From Osedax symbiont Rs1 (GTDB taxonomy: Bacteria; Pseudomonadota; Gammaproteobacteria; Pseudomonadales; Balneatricaceae): 58,999 nt of DNA. Shown piece by piece: positions 45,925 through 55,928 of this stretch. The notes beneath the pieces were generated by a model. It did no database searches. It had not been told where the DNA came from and saw only the letters and a list, made by a program, of their open reading frames with translations. Location: NCBI GenBank assembly GCA_000416275.1, contig ASZJ01000093.1, positions 330 through 59,328 on the forward strand, written 5' to 3'. How positions within the stretch are numbered: the first letter of the stretch is position 1; every line of letters begins with the position of its first letter. Both the position numbers and the translations under genes were made by a program.

Positions 45925-47178
45925 ATGAAACAGCATTATGACATAGTCATTATGGGAGCGGGTATGGTCGGCTCTAGTTTTGCGGTGGCGATGCTGGATC
46001 GGGCCAAATCGCTGGACTTGTCGATCGCATTAATCGAACCTAATGCTCTGCAAACAGACTCTTCACTTGAAAACCAGCAAGCTAGCTTCGATAGCCGTGC
46101 GACCGCTCTCTCCTATGGTTCTGCAATTATTTACCAGCAATTATCGGTGTGGGATGAATTGCAGCGTCATGTACAGGCCATAGCAAAGATTCACGTGTCA
46201 GATAAAGGTCACTTTGGTGTCGCCAGATTAAGCGCCGAGCAGGAAAATCTAGCGGCCTTAGGCTATGTGGTGGAAAACAAGTGGCTGGGAGATGTGCTGT
46301 ATCGACATCTAGCTGAGAGTGAACAAGCTAAAAAATTAGATTTTTGCTGTCCTGCCAGCGTCGAAAAAATTGAGCGGGTCGACGGTCTGATGCACCTGCA
46401 AGTCAAGTATCGGCAAACCGAGTATCAAGTGACTACTCAGCTGGTGGTGATGGCTGATGGCGGCCGATCGAAACTCCGTGAAAAATTGGGTATTAGTTAC
46501 AGTGAAACGCATTATCAGCAGCATGCGCTGGTGGCTAATCTCGCTGTAGATCGCGCTCATCAAAATATCGCCTACGAACGCTTTACCGATACTGGACCGA
46601 TTGCGTTGCTGCCTTTACTGACCAGACAGAGGCAGCACCGCTGTGGATTGATCTGGACGATACCTGAGCAGGAAATTGAGCAGGTGTTGGGCTTAAGTGA
46701 TCGGCAGTTTTTGGCCCGCTTGCAGCAGCGATTTGGCTATCGAGCGGGACGTTTTATCGACGTCGGTGCTCGGGTCAGCTATCCGCTAAAATTGCAGACA
46801 GCTCAAGAGCAGGTGCGGGCGGGGTTAGTCATCGTTGGCAATGCCGCACATACCTTGCATCCGATTGCCGGCCAAGGGTTTAATTTGGCGTTGCGCGGGG
46901 TGGTTGAATTAGCTCAACAGTTGGTTGCTAGTGCTCAACAAGCACAGAGTTTTGGGGACTACAATATGTTGTATGACTATCAGCAGTCCCGTTTGGCAGA
47001 CCAGCGTACCACGATTGGATTTAGTGATAAAAGTATGCGTTTATTTAGCACTAGCAACCCAATCATCGCCCTGGGAAGGGATGCCGGGTTACAATTTTTA
47101 GACATATGTCCCGCGGCCAAAACAGTATTCTCTCGTAGTGCAATGGGGCTGACTAGCCCTATGTCACTACTTGACTAA
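45925..47178 (+). CDS. ubiH: 2-octaprenyl-6-methoxyphenol hydroxylase UbiH
   Basis: A 417-residue FAD-dependent monooxygenase in aerobic ubiquinone synthesis. It has the N-terminal dinucleotide motif VIMGAGMVGSS, the mid-chain VVMADGGRSKLR and the FAD motif GNAAHTLHPIAGQGFNLAL. I start at the ATG at 45925, with GGGA about 8 bases upstream; a TTG 18 bases earlier is in frame. UbiH and UbiI are homologous; I assign this first copy as UbiH from its order after pepP. Confidence 0.9.
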   Translation: MKQHYDIVIMGAGMVGSSFAVAMLDRAKSLDLSIALIEPNALQTDSSLENQQASFDSRATALSYGSAIIYQQLSVWDELQRHVQAIAKIHVSDKGHFGVARLSAEQENLAALGYVVENKWLGDVLYRHLAESEQAKKLDFCCPASVEKIERVDGLMHLQVKYRQTEYQVTTQLVVMADGGRSKLREKLGISYSETHYQQHALVANLAVDRAHQNIAYERFTDTGPIALLPLLTRQRQHRCGLIWTIPEQEIEQVLGLSDRQFLARLQQRFGYRAGRFIDVGARVSYPLKLQTAQEQVRAGLVIVGNAAHTLHPIAGQGFNLALRGVVELAQQLVASAQQAQSFGDYNMLYDYQQSRLADQRTTIGFSDKSMRLFSTSNPIIALGRDAGLQFLDICPAAKTVFSRSAMGLTSPMSLLD

Positions 47179-47201
47179 AGCGCTAGATTTAAGGAGAACA
47201 G

Positions 47202-48521
47202 ATGCCAATTGAAGCGCAGTATTCCGAGCTTGATATTATCGTAGTAGGGGCGGGAATGGTCGGCTTAACTGCCGCCTTGGCCTTTCATAAAACGGGTTTT
47301 AAAGTACTAGTGGTAGATGGTCGAGAAGATGATTTATTGCTGTTGCCGAAAAAGCTTGCTCAGCTAAATCAGCAGCTAGATGATTTCTCAAGCTACGACA
47401 ATAGAGTCAGTGCCTTAACTAAGGCCTCAGAAAACATCTTCAGTAAGCTTGATGTCTGGCCGAAAATATTGCAAATGCGCGCCAGCCCTTATCAGCAAAT
47501 GCAGGTTTGGGATGGTGAGGGCAGTGGCAGTATCAATTTTTCGTGCGCGGAGCTCTATCGGCAAAATTTAGGCCATATCGTGGAAAACTCGGTGGCGCTG
47601 GCCGCGTTGCTGGCCACTGCAAAAGCACAAAAGCTACCGATAGTGACTGGCGCTAAAGTAGTCTCACTGTCTGATGTCGAATCGACGCAAGGGTTTGTGC
47701 TGCAGCAACTGGGCTGTGAAAAAACTAACCAAGATGCTGTGCTAGAAACACTGTCTTTAGAGGCCAAACTGATTGTCGGTGCCGATGGCGCGATGTCGAA
47801 GATTCGCCAGCTTGCCGCTATTCCGCTATGGCAGTGGGATTATGGGCATGATGCGATTGTAGCGACGGTAAAAACCAGTAAAAGTCATCAAAAAACCGCT
47901 TGGCAACGTTTTACCAGTGACGGCCCGCTGGCTTTCTTGCCATTGGCAAATAGCCATTTTGCCAGCATTGTCTGGTCTACTTCTCCGGCGCACGCTAAAG
48001 ATTTAATGGCGATGGATGAGCAGACGTTTAAGCGGGCTTTAGCGCAGGCATTTGAACACCGCCTGGGAGATATTGAAAGTGTCGCCAAGCGGGCGGTTTT
48101 CCCACTGCGGCAGCGGCACGCGCAACACTATGTGAAAAGTGGTTTAGCCTTGATCGGTGATGCGATACACACCATTCATCCTCTGGCTGGTCAGGGGGTT
48201 AACTTGGGATTGTTAGATGCGGCGGCGCTGGCTGAAATACTGGCGATTGCCAAACAGCGTCATCAATTTATTGGCAGTGGTGCCCTATTAAAGCGGTATC
48301 AGAGAATGCGTCATACTGAAAACCTGAAAATGTCAGCAGCTATGCAGGGCTTTAAGTGGTTATTTGAGCCGCAAAACACCGTGCTTACTATCGGCCGAAA
48401 CTTAGGTATGAAGCTGCTAAATCGGAGCTCGGTGCTGAAACAGCATATTATTCAGCAGGCGATGGGCCTATCTGGAGACCTACCGGCACTGGCAAAACCA
48501 GACAACCCGATAAAAATCTGA
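47202..48521 (+). CDS. ubiI: Ubiquinone C5-hydroxylase UbiI (VisC)
   Basis: A 439-residue FAD monooxygenase homologous to its upstream neighbour, with VVGAGMVGLTAAL near the N terminus, LIVGADGAMSKIRQ in the middle and GDAIHTIHPLAGQGVNLGLL near the C terminus. In E. coli UbiI (VisC) hydroxylates ring position C5, and follows ubiH, as here. AAGGAG precedes the ATG by 5 bases, and only 23 bases separate it from ubiH. Confidence 0.9.
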   Translation: MPIEAQYSELDIIVVGAGMVGLTAALAFHKTGFKVLVVDGREDDLLLLPKKLAQLNQQLDDFSSYDNRVSALTKASENIFSKLDVWPKILQMRASPYQQMQVWDGEGSGSINFSCAELYRQNLGHIVENSVALAALLATAKAQKLPIVTGAKVVSLSDVESTQGFVLQQLGCEKTNQDAVLETLSLEAKLIVGADGAMSKIRQLAAIPLWQWDYGHDAIVATVKTSKSHQKTAWQRFTSDGPLAFLPLANSHFASIVWSTSPAHAKDLMAMDEQTFKRALAQAFEHRLGDIESVAKRAVFPLRQRHAQHYVKSGLALIGDAIHTIHPLAGQGVNLGLLDAAALAEILAIAKQRHQFIGSGALLKRYQRMRHTENLKMSAAMQGFKWLFEPQNTVLTIGRNLGMKLLNRSSVLKQHIIQQAMGLSGDLPALAKPDNPIKI

Positions 48522-48646
48522 AATTAGCTGCGCTTTTAGTAACAATTTTGAGGCTGTAAAGGTAAAATACTCAGCCAAAATTATACGGTGACTTGCTGTT
48601 GAAAAGACAGCGCTCACTGCTGACCAAATTAAACGATGGAATTTAC

Positions 48647-49846
48647 ATGTCTTCTCTAAGAACTCTGATCCTGAATAATGGTGCAGATCGCCGTCTACGC
48701 GGTGGTCATCTATGGATTTACTCAAATGAAGTAGATAACAAAAAATCACCTTTAAAGGACTTTACTCCCGGTGAGCAAGTATTAGTAGAAGCGGCGAGTG
48801 GTAAACCTTTAGGTATTGCTTACGTCAATCCGCAGACTTTGATTTGTGGACGTATTATCGGACGAGACAGTAAGTTTCGCTTAGATCGATCGCTATTAGT
48901 GCATCGTTTAAATATCGCGCTATCCTTGCGCGAAGCTTGTTTTGATAGCCCCTGTTACCGTTTAGTATACGGTGATTCCGATGGTTTATCCGGCTTGGTG
49001 ATCGACCGTTTTTACGATGTGTTTGTGGTGCAAATATCTACCGCAGGTATGGAAGCAGTCGTTGGTGATATCGTCTCGGCATTGAATAAAGTATTTATGC
49101 CATCGGCGATTGTGTTGCGTTGCGATGGAAAAATGCGTGCCACAGAAGGTTTAGAGAGCTACGTGGAAGTGGTACAAGGTGAAGTGCCTGAACTCTGCCC
49201 TCTAGAAGAGAACGGCGTCCCTTTATTGGCGCCGATCTTAAGTGGTCAAAAGACTGGTTGGTTTTATGATCACCGTCTTGCGCGTGCGACTATGCAGCGT
49301 CATGTTGACTCTAAGAGAGTATTGGATTTATTTAGCTATGTCGGCGGTTGGGGAGTACAAGCTCTAGCGGCAGGTGCCAGTGAAGTGACCTGTGTCGACT
49401 CCTCTGAATACGCCTTAGAAGTAGCGATCGAAAATGCGAAGCTGAACAATGCAGCCGATAAGTTAGTGACCCTGCAAGGGGATGCGTTTGACGCGTGTAA
49501 AGAGTTGATTCAAGATCAGCAAAAGTTTGATGTGATCATCGTTGATCCACCGGCATTTATTGCCCGTCGCAAAGATATTCGCAACGGAGAGCGCGCTTAT
49601 GGGCGGATTAATAATTTGGCAATGCGACTACTGAGTAAGAACGGTATTTTAATTAGCGCTTCTTGTTCTATGCATTTAGAGCGCAGTCGCTTAATTGATA
49701 TCATTCGCTCGAATGCGCGCGAGTTAGATCGCAGTGCGCAAGTTATCGAGCAGGGCCATCAAGGTCCCGATCATCCTATCCATTCCGCGATTCCTGAAAC
49801 TGAGTACTTAAAATCGATTACCTGTAGAATCCTGCCAGGTATGTAG
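48647..49846 (+). CDS. rlmI: 23S rRNA (cytosine-C5) methyltransferase RlmI-like
   Basis: A 399-residue enzyme with an N-terminal PUA domain (LNNGADRRLRGGHLWIYSNE) and a C-terminal class I methyltransferase: VLDLFSYVGGWGVQAL for SAM, then the catalytic segment DPPAFIARRK and ISASCSMHL with its cysteine. RlmI methylates C1962 of 23S rRNA; E. coli RlmI has 396 residues. I prefer the ATG at 48647, which starts directly before the PUA domain, over a TTG at 48593. It follows ubiI but is not a usual member of that cluster. Confidence 0.9.
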   Translation: MSSLRTLILNNGADRRLRGGHLWIYSNEVDNKKSPLKDFTPGEQVLVEAASGKPLGIAYVNPQTLICGRIIGRDSKFRLDRSLLVHRLNIALSLREACFDSPCYRLVYGDSDGLSGLVIDRFYDVFVVQISTAGMEAVVGDIVSALNKVFMPSAIVLRCDGKMRATEGLESYVEVVQGEVPELCPLEENGVPLLAPILSGQKTGWFYDHRLARATMQRHVDSKRVLDLFSYVGGWGVQALAAGASEVTCVDSSEYALEVAIENAKLNNAADKLVTLQGDAFDACKELIQDQQKFDVIIVDPPAFIARRKDIRNGERAYGRINNLAMRLLSKNGILISASCSMHLERSRLIDIIRSNARELDRSAQVIEQGHQGPDHPIHSAIPETEYLKSITCRILPGM

Positions 49847-49864
49847 CTTCAATAGCTAAAACTA

Positions 49865-49892
49865 AACAGGTGAGTGTCATCACTCACCTGTT
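49865..49892 (+). terminator. Strong hairpin after rlmI
   Basis: AACAGGTGAGTG and CACTCACCTGTT make a perfect 12-bp stem with loop TCAT, 18 bases after the rlmI stop. The usual T-run is missing (GTTGTGAATTTG follows), so it may act as an imperfect terminator or protect the 3' end. Confidence 0.7.
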
Positions 49893-50054
49893 GTTGTGAA
49901 TTTGTTGCGCATTTTATTTATATCCTATCTCTACCTACCTTCTGTCTCCCTATCTATCAGGTATTCTCTGCAGTCTTCAATTTAAAGAGCCGGTAATAAG
50001 CTATAGTCTGAAGTGCGTTTGCAATATTAACAGCGACAAAAAAAGAGGCTGATG

Positions 50055-50852
50055 ATGAAAGTATATATTAGTGCGGATATTGAAGGGGTTTGCGGTATAG
50101 CAAACTGGAATGAAGCGTCGAAAACGCACGCTGACTATGCAGAGTTTAGACAGCGTATGACCAGTGAAGTAGTGGCCGCTTGTCAGGCGGCAATAGCCTG
50201 TGGTGCGCGACAAATCTACGTCAAAGACGCGCATGCCAGCGGACGTAATATTATCGCTGAACAACTACCTGAATGCGCGGTGTTGATTCGCGGCTGGAGC
50301 GGCCATCCCTTTAGTATGGTGCAAGAGCTGGATGAAAGCTTTGACGCGCTGTTGATGATTGGCTATCACTCTAGAGCTGGGAGTGATGCTAATCCGCTGG
50401 CACATACTATGTCGACAAAAGTAGCTTATATCAAAATTAACGGCGTGCTTGCGTCCGAGTTTTTGATTCATCAATATGCAGCGGCACTGGAAAATGTAGC
50501 GACTGTTTTTATCTCTGGTGACCGAGGTATTTGCTCAGAAGTTAAAGCGGCTAATCCCAACATTGAAACAGTGGCTGTATTAGAGGGTATAGGTGCATCA
50601 ACTATCAGCATTCACCCCGATTTAGCGTTGAAAAATATTGCCGCAGGTGTCGAGCGAGCACTGCAATCTGATCTCGATCAATGCGCAATAGAGTTGCCGG
50701 AAGAATTTAAGGTTGAAATTAAATATATAGACCCGGTGTTAGCTTACAAAGCGGCTTTTTATCCGGGCTGCTCTATGCTCAGGTCGTTGACGGTAGAGTA
50801 TTCAACCGACGATTATTTTGAAGTGTTGCGGCTGTTGAATTTTGTGGTGTAA
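50055..50852 (+). CDS. M55-family D-aminopeptidase DppA-like
   Basis: A 265-residue metallopeptidase of family M55. The opening VYISADIEGVCGI supplies the first zinc ligands (Asp, Glu), and KDAHASGRN and IGYHSRAG contain the conserved histidines. DppA of Bacillus cleaves D-amino-acid peptides from cell walls; a role in recycling such peptides is likely. Two ATGs lie in tandem (50052 and 50055); spacing from GAGG favours 50055. It stands alone. Confidence 0.88.
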   Translation: MKVYISADIEGVCGIANWNEASKTHADYAEFRQRMTSEVVAACQAAIACGARQIYVKDAHASGRNIIAEQLPECAVLIRGWSGHPFSMVQELDESFDALLMIGYHSRAGSDANPLAHTMSTKVAYIKINGVLASEFLIHQYAAALENVATVFISGDRGICSEVKAANPNIETVAVLEGIGASTISIHPDLALKNIAAGVERALQSDLDQCAIELPEEFKVEIKYIDPVLAYKAAFYPGCSMLRSLTVEYSTDDYFEVLRLLNFVV

Positions 50853-50866
50853 ATTTTTCATAGCCT

Positions 50867-50912
50867 GAGACCTCGGCATAACGTTGCGAGCGCAGTCGCT
50901 ATGCCAGGTATC
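50867..50912. repeat. Family 2 palindromic repeat
   Basis: GAGACCTCGGCATA at 50867 is followed by ACGTTGCGAGCGCAG and then CTATGCCAGGTATC, a partially mismatched inverted repeat of the same family as 52334-52398. It lies just behind dppA. Nothing else is evident up to the kbl stop at 51049. Confidence 0.7.
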
Positions 50913-51048
50913 AATAGCTGCCAGTGCGCACGACACTGATGCAAGCTGCGCACTGCTCTGGCATGGACAAGTTTGCTAGTGAAGCTCATCTCAACCGATT
51001 GAAATAGCACTTTGATCACAACCTAAGTTAATCGACAAAAATTATCGA

Positions 51049-52236
51049 TTATAAGCCCATTTCCTGTTTAGCCTCTTTGAAGCAAGCGATCGCAAAATCA
51101 AGTTCGGCAATGCTGTGAGCGGCCGAAATTTGGGTGCGAATTCGCGCTTGTTGTTTAGGCACTACCGGGAACGAGAATGCCGTGACATAGACGCCCTTGA
51201 CTAACATTCGCTCTGCCAGTTCCGCTGCTGTGCGGGCATCGTAGAGCATGATTGGTATAATCGGGTGAGTGCCTGGCAGCAGATCGTAACCAATCGCTTG
51301 CATGCCTTTCCTAAAGTATTGGCCATTACTTTCGAGCTTATCTCGCAGAGCAGTAGAGTCGGAGAGTAAGTTCAGTGCTGCGATGCCGCCTGCGACCACT
51401 GGAGGGGCGACCGTATTAGAAAAGAGGTAGGGGCGCGAGCGCTGGCGCAGCAATTCAATAATTTCTTTTTTGCCGCTGGTGTAGCCGCCGCTAGCTCCGC
51501 CAAGTGCCTTGCCCAATGTGCCGGTGGTAATGTCGACTCTATCCATGCAGTCGCAGTGCTGATGTGTGCCGCGTCCGGTTTTGCCGATAAAACCTACCGC
51601 GTGACTGTCATCAAAATGCACTAGAGCCTGATATTTTTCTGCCAAGTCGCAGATTTTATCTAATTGGGCGATAAAGCCATCCATAGAAAAAACCCCATCG
51701 GTACTAATTAACTTATATCTCGCTCCCGCTGCATCCGCTGCGATTAGCTGTTGTTCTAAATCGGCCATGTCGTTATTTTTGTAGCGATAACGCTGCGCCT
51801 TACACAGGCGAATACCGTCGATAATACTGGCGTGATTCAGCGAGTCAGATATAACCGCATCTTCAGCGCTTAATAGCGTTTCGTATAGGCCACCATTGGC
51901 ATCAAAACAGGATGGGTAGAGAATGGTGTCTTCCATCTGCAAAAAATTGCTGAGCTGCTGTTCTAGCTGTTTATGGATTTTCTGAGTTCCGCAGATAAAA
52001 CGCACGGAGGCCATACCGTAGCCCCATTCATCTAAACCTTGATGTGCAGCCGCTAATATATCGGGGTGTTGCGCTAAGCCAAGGTAGTTGTTGGCACAGA
52101 GATTAAGAACCTTACCCTGGCTAACATCGACATTAGTGTTTTGTGCCGAGAGTATCTGGCGTTCATTTTTGTAGAGCCCCGCCGCGCTGATTTCATCAAG
52201 CTGACGTTGTAAATGTTGTTGGAAATCGGCATACAT
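51049..52236 (-). CDS. kbl: Glycine C-acetyltransferase (2-amino-3-ketobutyrate CoA ligase)
   Basis: A 395-residue PLP enzyme that splits 2-amino-3-ketobutyrate with CoA into glycine and acetyl-CoA, the second step of threonine breakdown. The PLP lysine lies in [15 protein letters not shown], and [10 protein letters not shown] contains the cofactor-binding Asp and His. AAGG lies about 9 bases before the ATG. The first-step gene tdh is upstream on the same strand, separated by a 196-base gap with a palindromic repeat; in E. coli the two are adjacent and in the order kbl-tdh. Confidence 0.96.
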   Translation of the reverse strand: MYADFQQHLQRQLDEISAAGLYKNERQILSAQNTNVDVSQGKVLNLCANNYLGLAQHPDILAAAHQGLDEWGYGMASVRFICGTQKIHKQLEQQLSNFLQMEDTILYPSCFDANGGLYETLLSAEDAVISDSLNHASIIDGIRLCKAQRYRYKNNDMADLEQQLIAADAAGARYKLISTDGVFSMDGFIAQLDKICDLAEKYQALVHFDDSHAVGFIGKTGRGTHQHCDCMDRVDITTGTLGKALGGASGGYTSGKKEIIELLRQRSRPYLFSNTVAPPVVAGGIAALNLLSDSTALRDKLESNGQYFRKGMQAIGYDLLPGTHPIIPIMLYDARTAAELAERMLVKGVYVTAFSFPVVPKQQARIRTQISAAHSIAELDFAIACFKEAKQEMGL

Positions 52237-52333
52237 AGATTTGTACCTTATTAATTACCTGAAACAGTGCCTTTCATGTGGCGCTCAGCGTCTACTGGGA
52301 AGCTATAGGTTCAGAGTGTTATTTTTATTGGAT

Positions 52334-52398
52334 GAGACCTTTGCATAACCTACCCAGAGGGTATGATAACTGCGCTCGCAACGTTATGCCGAGGTCTC
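52334..52398. repeat. Family 2 palindromic repeat between tdh and kbl
   Basis: GAGACCTTTGCATAAC (52334-52349) and GTTATGCCGAGGTCTC (52383-52398) pair over 14 of 16 positions around a 33-base loop. In the tdh transcript this would fold into a long hairpin and could lower expression of kbl or shield the tdh message. Confidence 0.85.
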
Positions 52399-52432
52399 TG
52401 GATGAAGTTTAAATTATTTGGCTAACTGGCAG

Positions 52433-53476
52433 TTATCCAACGTTTGACCAATCCAGTACGACTTTACCCGCCTCTCCACTGCGCATTGCATCAAAGCCTT
52501 GCTGAAAATCTCGGTAGTCCAAGCGGTGGGTGATAATCGAACTGATGTCTAGGCCATTCTCGATCATTGCCGACATCTTATACCAAGTCTCGTACATTTC
52601 TCTGCCGTATATACCTTTGATGGTCAGCATGTTGAAAATAACTGATTGCCAATCGGTCGGTTGCTCTTCACCAGGTATTCCAAGTAGCGCTATTTTACCG
52701 CCGTGGCACATGTTCTTGATCATATCATTGAAAGCGATGGGGCTGCCGGACATCTCTAAGCCAATGTCAAAGCCGGTCTGCATCGCGAGTTCTTTTTGTA
52801 CTTGAGTTAGTGATTCTTTAGTGACATCGACAGTGCGGGTAGCGCCGAGTTTTTTGGCCATTGCCAGTCTGTTAGGGTTTAAATCAGTGACCACAATATG
52901 ACGAGCTCCCGCTGCTTTACAGACGGCTGTCGCCATACAGCCAATAGGACCGGCACCGGTAATAAGGACATCTTCACAAAATAAATCAAATTGTAAAGCA
53001 GTGTGTACGGCATTGCCAAAAGGATCAAAAAGAGCGGCAACTTCTAAATCTATGCCCGCGCGATGTACCCAAACATTTGACATCGGCAAAACTAAATATT
53101 CGGCAAAGGCCCCAGAGCGATTGACGCCAACCCCGCTACTGTAATCGCACATCTGGCGTCTACCTGCCATGCAGTTACGACAGCGACCACAGACCACGTG
53201 ACCTTCGCCGGAAACAATTTGTCCGGGGTAAAAATCATTGACATTGCTGCCAACTGCGACTATTTCTCCGACAAATTCATGCCCCACTACCATAGGTACT
53301 GGGATGGTTTTTTGTGCCCAACTGTCCCAGTTGTAGATGTGTAGGTCGGTGCCGCAGATCGCCGTTTTTAACACCCGAATCTTGACATCATTAATCCCCA
53401 TTTCAGGAACAGGTACACTTTCTAACCATAACCCAACAGTCGCCTGTTTTTTTACTAGAGCCTGCATTGTCGTCAT
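52433..53476 (-). CDS. tdh: L-threonine 3-dehydrogenase
   Basis: A 347-residue zinc-dependent dehydrogenase that oxidises threonine to 2-amino-3-ketobutyrate. The catalytic cysteine lies in AICGTDLH (residue 41; 38 if translation starts at the ATG three codons later, as in E. coli). The structural zinc site [15 protein letters not shown] and the NAD motif GAGPIG are intact. AGGA precedes the first ATG by 8 bases. A divergent XRE-cupin regulator shares its promoter region, which carries repeated TATAGTGGATAAA sites. Confidence 0.95.
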   Translation of the reverse strand: MTTMQALVKKQATVGLWLESVPVPEMGINDVKIRVLKTAICGTDLHIYNWDSWAQKTIPVPMVVGHEFVGEIVAVGSNVNDFYPGQIVSGEGHVVCGRCRNCMAGRRQMCDYSSGVGVNRSGAFAEYLVLPMSNVWVHRAGIDLEVAALFDPFGNAVHTALQFDLFCEDVLITGAGPIGCMATAVCKAAGARHIVVTDLNPNRLAMAKKLGATRTVDVTKESLTQVQKELAMQTGFDIGLEMSGSPIAFNDMIKNMCHGGKIALLGIPGEEQPTDWQSVIFNMLTIKGIYGREMYETWYKMSAMIENGLDISSIITHRLDYRDFQQGFDAMRSGEAGKVVLDWSNVG

Positions 53477-53530
53477 TATTACTGTCCTGTGTAAGATCTA
53501 AAAATAAGGTAATTTGTGGGCTTGCTGATC

Positions 53531-53618
53531 TATAGTGGATAAAAATCCTATATAATGGATATGATCTTAAGCCTTTAAAATCCGTTTTAAAAGATTTTTT
53601 TCTTTTATAGTGGATAAA
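53531..53618. promoter_or_regulatory. Repeated operator-like sites between tdh and XRE-cupin gene
   Basis: TATAGTGGATAAA occurs at 53531-53543 and again at 53606-53618, with a related TATAATGGATATG at 53551-53563. The first two also form inverted pairs (GGAT-AAAA-ATCC, 53537-53548, and ATCC-TATATAAT-GGAT, 53545-53560). They overlap likely promoters of both divergent genes. Binding by the neighbouring regulator is inferred. Confidence 0.55.
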
Positions 53619-53630
53619 TGTGAGAAATGT

Positions 53631-54218
53631 ATGGTCAGTCAGTTAAAAACGCAGAAAAATATTGAGCCTGTTGCGCAAGTGTTGTGTGAAAAAGTCAAGG
53701 GGCTACGTAAAAGTAGAGGTTGGACGTTAGAGAATTTTTCTGAAATTTCAGGAGTAAGTCGCTCTATGCTGTCACAAATAGAGCGCGGTCAAGCCAATCC
53801 AACGTTGGCCGTCGCCTGTAAAATAGCCAAGGCATTTTCTATATCAGTCGGTGAACTAGTTGATGAACCCTGGACATCATCGGCGATAGAGGTAATACGT
53901 AAAAGTGACCCAAGTTTCATGTATCGCAACGATAGTCAGTGCAAAATTCGCACTTTATCACCGTTAAATATGGAAAAAAATATTGAGTTCTATGAAGTGA
54001 CTATTAGCACTAAGGCACAGTTACAAAGTGCCGCTCATTTTGAAGGTGCCCGCGAGTTCATCACAGTAGAGAAAGGTCGTATTGAAATAATTGCCGGGGT
54101 AGATTCTAGCACTTTGGAAGAAGGAGATTCCGCTCATTATCGAGGAGATATCAATCATCGTATTAAAAATATAGGAATTGGTGACGCTGTTTGTTTCCTC
54201 GTAGTAAGCTATAGTTAG
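53631..54218 (+). CDS. XRE-family regulator with C-terminal cupin
   Basis: A 195-residue regulator. The N-terminal helix-turn-helix (about 20-70) contains WTLENFSEISGVSRSMLSQI, and the C-terminal cupin barrel (about 115-190) probably binds a small ligand. Such XRE-cupin proteins often control catabolism of the gene beside them. It diverges from tdh, so a link to threonine or glycine metabolism is likely. The ATG at 53631 is preferred; a GTG at 53610 is in frame but overlaps the third operator-like site. Confidence 0.85.
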   Translation: MVSQLKTQKNIEPVAQVLCEKVKGLRKSRGWTLENFSEISGVSRSMLSQIERGQANPTLAVACKIAKAFSISVGELVDEPWTSSAIEVIRKSDPSFMYRNDSQCKIRTLSPLNMEKNIEFYEVTISTKAQLQSAAHFEGAREFITVEKGRIEIIAGVDSSTLEEGDSAHYRGDINHRIKNIGIGDAVCFLVVSYS

Positions 54219-54350
54219 CAGTTATTGTTGTCTGTCAAGATTAAGGAGTCGCTCGAAGTAGATGTTTGTTTTAAAATGAACAATAGATGATGTTGATCAC
54301 ATGGTGTGAATTGTAAGCTAATTGCAATAAAATACAGGTAAGTAAAATTT

Positions 54351-55898
54351 ATGTTCGGAGATCTCTCACAACAAAATAACCATCAAGTATTGGACAGGCG
54401 TAAAATTGCTATTGGCTGCTTAGCTGTGATTTTGATAGTAACCGGGGGCGCCGTTAATTTTAGCTATCAAATTATCCGTATCGCTAAAGGCTATGATTCG
54501 CTCATAGAAAATTCTATAGCAGCTGTCAGTTCCTGCAAAACTATCAAATTTAAGACTATCCATATAAACAGTATGTTACTTCATTTGCTGGACTTATCAG
54601 AGGTGGAAGAGATTGATGAAATTATAGCATTGATTGGTAGCAACGAGTTGTTAATAGTTAAAGAGTACCAAAGTTTATTAGCTAAACCTTCTGCTCTGCA
54701 TGATATATTTAACGTTAGCTTTCAACAGTTTAATAATTTACGAGCGGTTCGCGAAAAATTATACCAGTTAAAAATGAGCGGTAAAATAGAAGAGTCCCAT
54801 AATTTTTATAGAGTAACGGTTATTTCGCTGTTTAAAGAACTTCAAACAGCGATCGAGTTGATCGAAGTGCGGTTACAGCAAGAGGTGGTAAAGTCTCAAA
54901 TAGAAAACACAAAAAAATCAAATAAAATTCTTTGGACTTCTCTATTTGTCTCAATATTAGCTATCATATTTGTAATAATACTGATGTGGGACATATGGCT
55001 CTCGATTGTTAGTAACGAGCGTTTACGCTCGCGCAGGCAAGCGCTAATAGATAGTAATATATTGATTGCAATTTTAGATAAGAATGGTCAGATCGAAGAT
55101 GTAAGTAGTGCGCTGTGCAAGTTGTTAGGTTGTTCGAAAGATGAATTGCTCGGCAGCGCTACTAAGTTTTTTCTAGAGCCTAGCAAAAGTAGTAAGTTAT
55201 TGGAAAATGATATTTTAAATTTGATCAGTCAAGGCAAAGAGTGGTATGGAGAAATTTCCTATATCAAACATGATGGCGAAAAGGTTTGGGCTGAATCTTC
55301 GATAGTGCCTAATTATGATGAGCAATTTAATATAAGTGGTTATACCAACATATTGCATGATTTAACCAGTAAAAAATTAGCGGGTATTGATCAGTTGACC
55401 AACTTATTAAACCGTAGAAGCTACGATCAGACACTAACTGATCAAGTTAGTATCGCGGTAAGAAACAAATATCCTATTAGCTTAGCTATTTTAGACATCG
55501 ATTATTTCAAGCGCTTTAATGATTTATATGGTCACCCAGAAGGAGATGTCGCTCTTAAAGCTTTAAGTGATCTTTTGACCAGATGCATGCAGCGTCCGAA
55601 TGATTATGTTTTTCGAATTGGAGGAGAGGAGTTCGCTATCTTGATTTCAGGTCTAGACACGCAAAAGACCACTGACTTTCTGTATTCGATAAAGGAGCAA
55701 GTTAAGGCGTTAAAAATACCCAACAAAAATAGCAGTATCTGCCCCTATTTAACGGTCTCAGTCGGTGCCGTGGTTTTATTGTCTGGTTCTGCAACAGAGC
55801 AGCAATTGTATGAAACCGCTGATCGTGCTTTATACGATGCTAAAATAGAGAGGGATTCAGTGGTGGTTTGCTCATTTATTGAAGAGCCGCTCAAGTAA
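54351..55898 (+). CDS. Membrane diguanylate cyclase (4-helix sensor-PAS-GGDEF)
   Basis: A 515-residue protein. Transmembrane helices at about 18-38 and 197-220 enclose a helical periplasmic sensor like that of chemoreceptors. A PAS domain follows (about 230-340), then a GGDEF domain (345-505) with signature GGEEF, the metal residue in LDIDYFKRFNDLYGH and NLLNRRSY at its start. All active-site residues for making c-di-GMP are present. No RxxD inhibition site is obvious. It stands alone in the plus direction after the XRE-cupin gene. Confidence 0.88.
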   Translation: MFGDLSQQNNHQVLDRRKIAIGCLAVILIVTGGAVNFSYQIIRIAKGYDSLIENSIAAVSSCKTIKFKTIHINSMLLHLLDLSEVEEIDEIIALIGSNELLIVKEYQSLLAKPSALHDIFNVSFQQFNNLRAVREKLYQLKMSGKIEESHNFYRVTVISLFKELQTAIELIEVRLQQEVVKSQIENTKKSNKILWTSLFVSILAIIFVIILMWDIWLSIVSNERLRSRRQALIDSNILIAILDKNGQIEDVSSALCKLLGCSKDELLGSATKFFLEPSKSSKLLENDILNLISQGKEWYGEISYIKHDGEKVWAESSIVPNYDEQFNISGYTNILHDLTSKKLAGIDQLTNLLNRRSYDQTLTDQVSIAVRNKYPISLAILDIDYFKRFNDLYGHPEGDVALKALSDLLTRCMQRPNDYVFRIGGEEFAILISGLDTQKTTDFLYSIKEQVKALKIPNKNSSICPYLTVSVGAVVLLSGSATEQQLYETADRALYDAKIERDSVVVCSFIEEPLK

Positions 55899-55928
55899 GT
55901 AGCATCTCCCTATCTTAAGATTCTGCTG

